A stretch of DNA of 64,000 nucleotides from Coccinella septempunctata (Eukaryota; Arthropoda; Insecta; Coleoptera; Coccinellidae): the NCBI RefSeq assembly GCF_907165205.1, contig NC_058196.1, forward strand, positions 10,086,501-10,150,500, in the 5' to 3' direction. This document shows, piece after piece, positions 58,681-64,000 of this stretch. The position numbers and the translations under genes were made by a program. The notes beneath the pieces were generated by a model. The model ran no database searches and had not been told where the DNA came from. It saw only the letters and a list, made by a program, of their open reading frames with translations. How positions within the stretch are numbered: the first letter of the stretch is position 1; every line of letters begins with the position of its first letter.

Positions 58681-59035
58681 TGTGAATGAAACTCTACATA
58701 GGAATAAATTTAAATTTTATCATTTTGGGCTTCTCTGAAAAACTTCGAAATAAGTTTCAATTTGAGAAGTACCTGATTAAATTTTTTATGAATGTGGAGA
58801 CAAGCCTCAGGTTCGGGGTAAGTTGGTCATGACATAGGAGTAATTCGCTCCTTCCGTACGGGGGCAGTAACATTATCAAAGTAAAATTTTGTATTACATT
58901 CTCGAGCCCTTTGTAATAGGTACTCGTAATGTTTTATCATGCTCTGCCTTCGAACTACTCCAAACCAAAATAAGTCCAGTAACTAAAATCCTGAAAATAT
59001 GCGGTAGCATGCATCCAATCCGGTAGTTCTGATTT
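58681..59035. other. No gene seen
   Basis: Unremarkable AT-rich spacer between two LINE remnants. Confidence 0.4.
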
Positions 59036-59960
59036 TTTTGCAGATCTGACAAAAGCATTCGACAGTATGAGTCATGAATTACTTATTGAAGAACTCTGTC
59101 TGTATGGCGTGGACGGTACGCCATTACTAATGATAATATCATTCCTTGAAAACAGACAGCAGCAGGTCCAATGGCAAAATAAAAAATCACACATGAAGAG
59201 GGTAAATTTTGGAGTTCCTCAGGGGTCAATTTTGGGGCCCATATTGTTTATAGTCTTCATGAATGACCTAGAAATGACTGCAGATAATCTCTTCATATTT
59301 TTGATAACATAGCTTTTTGCTGATGACACCACCTTTTTCCTCAAAGCGTTAAATTTGAAATTTCTACAGCAGTTGAAGGAATAAGTTTTGATGGAAGCTA
59401 GAGATTGGTTCAGATTCAATTCCCTTTCAATACATGATAATAAAACACTACAACTCATTTTAAAAAGTAATAAAGAAAATACAATCAAATTATTTGGACT
59501 AACCTTGGACGGAGCTCCGTCATGGGAACCACATATAGAGACCATGAAGAAAAAACTAGCGACGGCCATTTATACAATAACAACTGTGAGCAAAGTATCA
59601 ACAGGCAGCATTAACAATATATTTCGCCAATTTTCACTCAGTTGCTTCCTATGGAATTCTTCTGTGGGGGACATCTGTACATGTGCAGGATCTGGTGATT
59701 TACCAAAAGAGAGCTATTCGAAAAAGCTTTTGGAAAATTGGGAGTATCTACCATTCCAGCCATTTATGTATTGGAGTTTGCCACGTATATTCACAACAAC
59801 TTGAATAAATTTCCAACCAATAGTACTTATCATTCCATCAACACTAGGAATAGGACAAACTTGTCCATTCCATATCATAGCCGTAAATTTTCCCAGCAAG
59901 GAGTTGACTTTCGGGGTCCGAAAATTTTCAATAAGCTACCAGAGAGATTTAGGGTTTGAT
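59036..59960 (+). pseudogene. Second LINE reverse transcriptase remnant
   Basis: Shows the middle RT motifs (DLTKAFDSMSHELL, GVPQGSILGPILF) and, after stops and shifts, the LFADDT region, a later part (LFGLTLDGAPSWEPHIE) and a C-terminal remnant (GPKIFNKLPERFR). It belongs to a Jockey/CR1-like group and is heavily decayed. It is distinct from LINE J2. Confidence 0.75.
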
Positions 59961-60179
59961 CAGAGAAGAAGTTTAAGAAGTCTTTCAAAGAACTTTTACA
60001 CTTAAATATATTTTACTCACTGGATGAGTTCATGAGCATGAGAATAATACTGTAATTCCTTTGTTTTGACTGAGCATGTAACTTTCATTGATGCTGTAAA
60101 TATATTTATTCCTTTTTCATTTGCAAACGGCCGTTTCTAAAAACACAATATAAATCAAGAAAGTTTATTTTATCAAGTC

Positions 60180-60228
60180 ACTAACTTGTAAAACTGACAG
60201 TTAACTTGCAAAATTTTTACAAGTTAGT
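60180..60228. repeat. 14-bp perfect inverted repeat
   Basis: actaacttgtaaaa (60180-60193) and ttttacaagttagt (60215-60228) form a hairpin with a 21-base loop, downstream of the recombinase gene on its own strand. Confidence 0.8.
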
Positions 60229-60315
60229 AGTATTATTTAGATAAGAAAATTTTGTTTTATCGTCATATATGTTGAAAATCATGATACAATTGTCATTTCC
60301 AGTAACACAGATTTT

Positions 60316-61350
60316 TTATGATGAAAAAGTTGATACTGATGATGATGAACCATCTGTTGACTTAGAAACTGCTGAACTCGAGGACTGCAGAACATTTGTA
60401 CTCTCCTTACTACCAAATAATTTGCTAGACATTTCGATTTTTTTGTTGACCGAATCATCGACATAACTCATCGCAATTTCGGCGCTCTTCCACCCTCCTG
60501 CACGCTTCAGTGCTAAAATATCTCCACCCGAATCCGCAACCATAGTGGCTCCAGCTCTGCGGAAAGAGTGGCCAGTGTATAACTCTGGGTCTTTTAAACC
60601 TAAATATTTAGCTATTTGCTTTGGGACACCACCAACAGTGTGCTGGCCAGCCTTAAGGAAAATGCACTTTCCATGTCTTAGGCTTTCTGTTCCAGGAGGC
60701 CGAAGATTTACATATTTTCTGTATAACATGCAGGGCTTGAAGCTGCAGCCATCATCGGTTATGGTGAATCTTCTTGTTATTAAATATTTTGTTTGCCGCA
60801 ATGTCACAATAACGTATTTTCTCATATCTCCTACATCATTCATGTTTAAGGAGAGAATTTCGTCACATCGACAGCATCCAAAAATCCCAAATATTGCTAC
60901 AATTTTCGCCAGCAACCACTGGTCACCAGGAGCATGTAAAAGAAATTGTTCAGCCTCTTCTTTACTTAAAACCTTGACCTTTTTTTGGCGTATAACGTTC
61001 ATTTTTTCGTTTCAGAAACGCTATTACCTTTTGAAATCTGCAAATGACAAATAAACGTCATATTTTTCAATAAATTTTTTAAGGAAAACAAACCTGCGAA
61101 CAGGGGCATTTTCTTTCAATTCCAAGCAGCTTTTCAGTATAGACCATTTTGCCCATAAAGTATTAGGGCTGAATCTAGCTGATAGTTGATTCAAGTAGAC
61201 CAACAAAACATCTCCAGTTACCCCAATCACACTATTTGTGTTTTGCCACTTTTTGAAGGCGTCGTATTCTCGCTCGTACCTTGAAGCTGATTTTGCAGGT
61301 AATAAACTTGAAGCTACACTGCTGGCTGCCTCAATAATTTCTTTTGGTAC
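60316..61350 (-). pseudogene. Crypton-like tyrosine recombinase
   Basis: The C-terminal catalytic part is 61002-60316 (228 codons) with the tyrosine recombinase residues Arg45 (CCRCDEI), His145 and Arg148 (TGHSFRRAG), Trp171 and Tyr180 (SYVDDS), and a Ser-rich tail. The core-binding part lies just upstream at about 61350-61024, open without ATG (from near EIIEAASSVASSLLPAK, then LLVYLNQLSARFSPNTLWAKW). The two parts are in different phases: a short intermediate stretch (AFLKRKNERY) is in a third phase, so there are likely two small indels, one at the seven-A run near 60990. There is no RT, so this is a Crypton-type DNA transposon and not DIRS. Confidence 0.78.
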
Positions 61351-61525
61351 ATTTTTTTTTCACTTTCGCCAAAGCAAATGTAAAGAAAAATAAACAGACA
61401 TGTTCATGGCAACGCTTCCATAGCTTAGGACATTTGCTAAAAATTATTGAGATTTTTTTGGAATTGATCTTACCTTTTTACAACTGAGAAAAAAATAAAA
61501 TATAAAACAATACACACAAGATAAC

Positions 61526-61598
61526 GGGTTTTACTGGCTCAAGGAGGTAACTCGCCTGCGGCTCGACAGTTATATCCTCCATTCGCCAGTAAAAACCC
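61526..61598. repeat. Interrupted inverted repeat beside the recombinase
   Basis: gggttttactggc (61526-61538) pairs with gccagtaaaaaccc (61585-61598), and inside it ggaggtaac (61543-61551) pairs with gttatatcctcc (61569-61580). The shape resembles recombinase arm and core sites but no function is shown. Confidence 0.7.
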
Positions 61599-61636
61599 TC
61601 TTACCTTGCTAGTTTTGTTATATACTTTATGAATTT

Positions 61637-62275
61637 AGCCTTGCGGCTTTCTCACTTCTCTCCAGAGGAAAATTCACTTATCCCAGATATCTCAGATATC
61701 AAAAGGATTAAGCTCTGTTGGAGCGTTTTCCAGGTTTTCGGGCTCGTGGTGGTGGTCTGGTCCGGGTCGCTCCTCGGCTCCCTGCTGTAGGTTGGATTCC
61801 TGCTCCACCCGCACTTCCTGTCTTAGCAGACGGTGTTCCTCTGCATTCCCCATGTACTTGCGTACAGTTCTCGCCGTTCCGAGCAGTACCGCCTTCTACA
61901 TGACTTTATAAATGTTTTCGTCCAAATGAAGTTTCCTCAAGTTCTCTAGTAGTTTCTTCGGTATAATGCCTGTAGATGAAATGGCAATAGGGATGGTCTT
62001 GATATCTTTCAGCTTCCACTGTCTTCTGGTTTGTTCCTCGAGATCTCTGTATTTTGAAATTTTTTCAGTGTGCCTATCTAAAAGATTGTTATTATTTGGA
62101 ATTGCCACGTCGATGAATAGTGCTGTGTCCTCATCCTTATTTAGCAAAATGAGATCTGGTCTATTGTGGGTTATTATCCGGTCTGTGAGAACCGTGCGAT
62201 CCCAGTAGAGCTTGTGATGTTCATTTTCCAACACAGCATCCGGATGGTAATTGTAATAAGGAACCTTCTCGAAGT
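61637..62275 (-). mobile_element. LINE A family copy, 5'-truncated
   Basis: Closely matches 37535-38180: the endonuclease motif (RPDLILLN...LFIDVAIP) is still readable at 62234-61896 with a stop after KVM. Only the 3' ~640 bp are present. The 5' break is next to a TTA microsatellite. Confidence 0.9.
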
Positions 62276-62284
62276 AAGAAAGTG

Positions 62285-62335
62285 GTTATTATTATTATTA
62301 TTATATAATGATCTATTATATTATTATTATTATAT
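62285..62335 (+). repeat. TTA-rich microsatellite
   Basis: Several runs of TTA with interruptions, at the 5' break of the LINE A copy. Confidence 0.85.
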
Positions 62336-62766
62336 GATGTTGGTCCTATGAATAATCCCATTTTGTGAAAAATCGAGTTTTTTTAAATTTTAGAGATTAT
62401 CACCCTAAACGACTAGATTTCAGAAAAACCTCTCCAGATGTTTCAATGTAGACTAAATTTGCTACAATATAAGTGTCTTTCTAGTCATTAGCTGGTGTGC
62501 ACTGGCTGCTATCCTGGAGCGTACCGCACTGACAGTTGTGAAACGTCAAACTTGTCATATTGGCCGGTTTTTTCACATTTGTTCTGGTTGCGTTTCAGTT
62601 TTTGGTTCCATTTTTCAGGAATCGCATATTATAACATGACACTATACCATGGTAATATCTTGAATTAAATCGATGGAGGCTCATTATGAAAACCTGAGAC
62701 TCAAAAAAACCGAAATCTGTATATCAGTAATTACTTACTGAGCCGGGGATTGTAGGTAAATACAAA

Positions 62767-63480
62767 CATGGTACAAAATAAATGGAAATCCCTGGTCAGA
62801 AGTCACAAGATGACGAAAGATCAGAAGAATTGATCCGGAAGAGCCCCAAGCAGATTTTTATTCTTTGATGAGATGGATGCGCTGTTCTAGGTAACAAACC
62901 CAGTAATGAATGCCATTTTGCCTTGGAGAGCAGTTTGTTGAACAAGTTAATAATTTTAAGAATCAAATCATGTTAAAAATTCCCATGTTGATCTAATGGA
63001 CATTGTGAGTAGTAAGTCTTGAATTGAAATTATTAATGTCAATAAAATCTGTATCCTCCCATACCTCTCAATGTATGGCAAAATTATGAATATTAATTTC
63101 ATTTCAGAGAATTCTAGCCATTTCGAGCCTGCTGCATCATCTTCCCATATAAACGTTGATACCCAATCTCTCAACCTCCATCTTCTCCAAACCCTCAACA
63201 TCAATCCTTTCTAATCCCACAACCTCCATTCTTACAAGACCTTTCACCTTCACTGCCCCCAGTAATCCTGCAACACCTTCCACCTCCGCTGTCCCCAGAA
63301 GTCCTTCAACTCCTTCCAACAGTAAGAAAAGAGGACTTAACAGCCAAAGCATGAAGAGGAAAAAAATGTTAAGGCACAGGCAGAAAATGGCGACAGAGAA
63401 ACAAAAAACTAAGTTGGAGTAGAGGAAAGATGAACTCCTTGAAAAGTATTTGCGACAGTTAAAAAAAGAATGTGAACAAT
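62767..63480 (+). pseudogene. Myb/SANT-like DNA-binding gene remnant
   Basis: From 62767 one frame reads MVQNKWKSLVRSHKMTKDQKN, a stop, then GRAPSRFLFFDEMDAL and another stop, which matches the trihelix/Myb-SANT type of insect regulatory proteins (a W, a spaced K, then FFDEMD). About 330 bp further on is a Ser/Thr/Pro-rich stretch with basic end (63156-63422), which after a stop continues as a short coiled segment (ELLEKYLRQLKKECE), the usual end of such proteins. Stops and gap suggest a decayed gene, perhaps once spliced. Confidence 0.45.
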
Positions 63481-64000
63481 AATTAACAAATTCTTTATTT
63501 TATTAGTTATTTTATATTTTTTGGAGTTTTTTCTGATGATTCAATATTTGTTTTTTTAATATTTTTTTATATGTATTTTCCTGATGGACTGATTTTTGTG
63601 ATATTATGAATAATCATTATCACATTTACTCGAGATGTGAACAAATATTTTTTGTTGCATACTTTATATGCAATTAGCTTTTTTTGTAATAGTTATTCAC
63701 TTTATTTTTAGTTTTTTTTTATGATTTAATATTTGCATTTGTAAACTTTATATGTATTTTTTGCACATATTTTTCTCTTTTCACATATTTCCTATAATCT
63801 CAAATAGAATGTTTTTTTGGAATGTTTTTTTAGTAGTTGATAGGAATAATATTTTTTTCATATTTTTCATGTCATATATACTGAGAACCTTTTTTTTGTG
63901 ACATTAAACTAATAAAAATTATACAATTCATTCGATAAAACAATGAATTTTATTTGCCATAATGATATTATACAATAAACATAACAACTACCAATAACCC
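63481..64000. other. AT-rich end, no gene seen
   Basis: T-runs and ATATTTTT phrases; nothing recognised. Confidence 0.5.

Noticed and set aside
62285..62335. Possible CRISPR-like or regulatory repeat
   Set aside because: It is a plain TTA microsatellite, and no repeat-spacer pattern exists anywhere in the window.
1..64000. tRNA or rRNA genes
   Set aside because: No cloverleaf-like or conserved rRNA sequence was recognised; the only tRNA-related sequences are the primer binding sites.

Overview
The window is eukaryotic and almost certainly insect nuclear DNA. It has AT-rich introns and intergenic DNA, GT-AG introns, AATAAA signals, an insect errantivirus, Jockey-, R4/Dong- and RTE-like non-LTR elements, a tyrosine-recombinase transposon and two gustatory-receptor-like exons. 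The insect order cannot be fixed from the sequence. Nearly all of it is repeats and mobile elements; no ordinary housekeeping gene was found.

Layout. 1-18755: an amplified array built on one ~3.5 kb module. Each module has an ankyrin-repeat gene (two exons; four complete copies plus one exon at the left edge), a 158-bp minisatellite of 1-6 copies, and on the other side, facing away, a short reading frame ending in a membrane segment. Modules meet at a 91-bp inverted repeat around a 54-bp spacer. Three junctions carry the spacer in one orientation; the fourth, the centre of a large palindrome at ~2457, carries it inverted. 18756-22671: a 145-bp satellite. 22672-31390: a Ty3/Gypsy element with truncated 5' LTR, long gag, decayed pol and no 3' LTR next to it. 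31395-33655: 3' part of a Jockey-like LINE split by a solo LTR of the same Gypsy family with a clean 4-bp target duplication. 33660-40530: two R4/Dong-like LINEs on the minus strand, bounded by TTA microsatellites. 40519-41233: LTR plus gag start of another LTR element. 42124-44190: a gustatory-receptor-like exon and a Jockey ORF1/endonuclease fragment. 45657-53667: a young errantivirus with identical-length 215-bp LTRs, CGCG target duplication, gag, pol and an open env. 53800-54400: RTE endonuclease fragment. 55245-56135: large gustatory-receptor-like exon. 56690-59960: two LINE reverse transcriptase remnants. 60316-61350: Crypton-like tyrosine recombinase. 61637-62275: 5'-truncated R4/Dong-like copy. 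62767-63480: decayed Myb/SANT-like gene. The remainder is AT-rich and empty.

Two observations stand out. First, the errantivirus pol carries, between RNase H and integrase, a macro domain of the TARG1/OARD1 type that keeps both catalytic residues at the exact family spacing. Second, the ankyrin array has module junctions whose spacer flips orientation between copies, the pattern expected when a linear element with hairpin ends is replicated into head-to-tail and head-to-head joints. An ordinary foldback repeat or inverted amplification remains a serious alternative.
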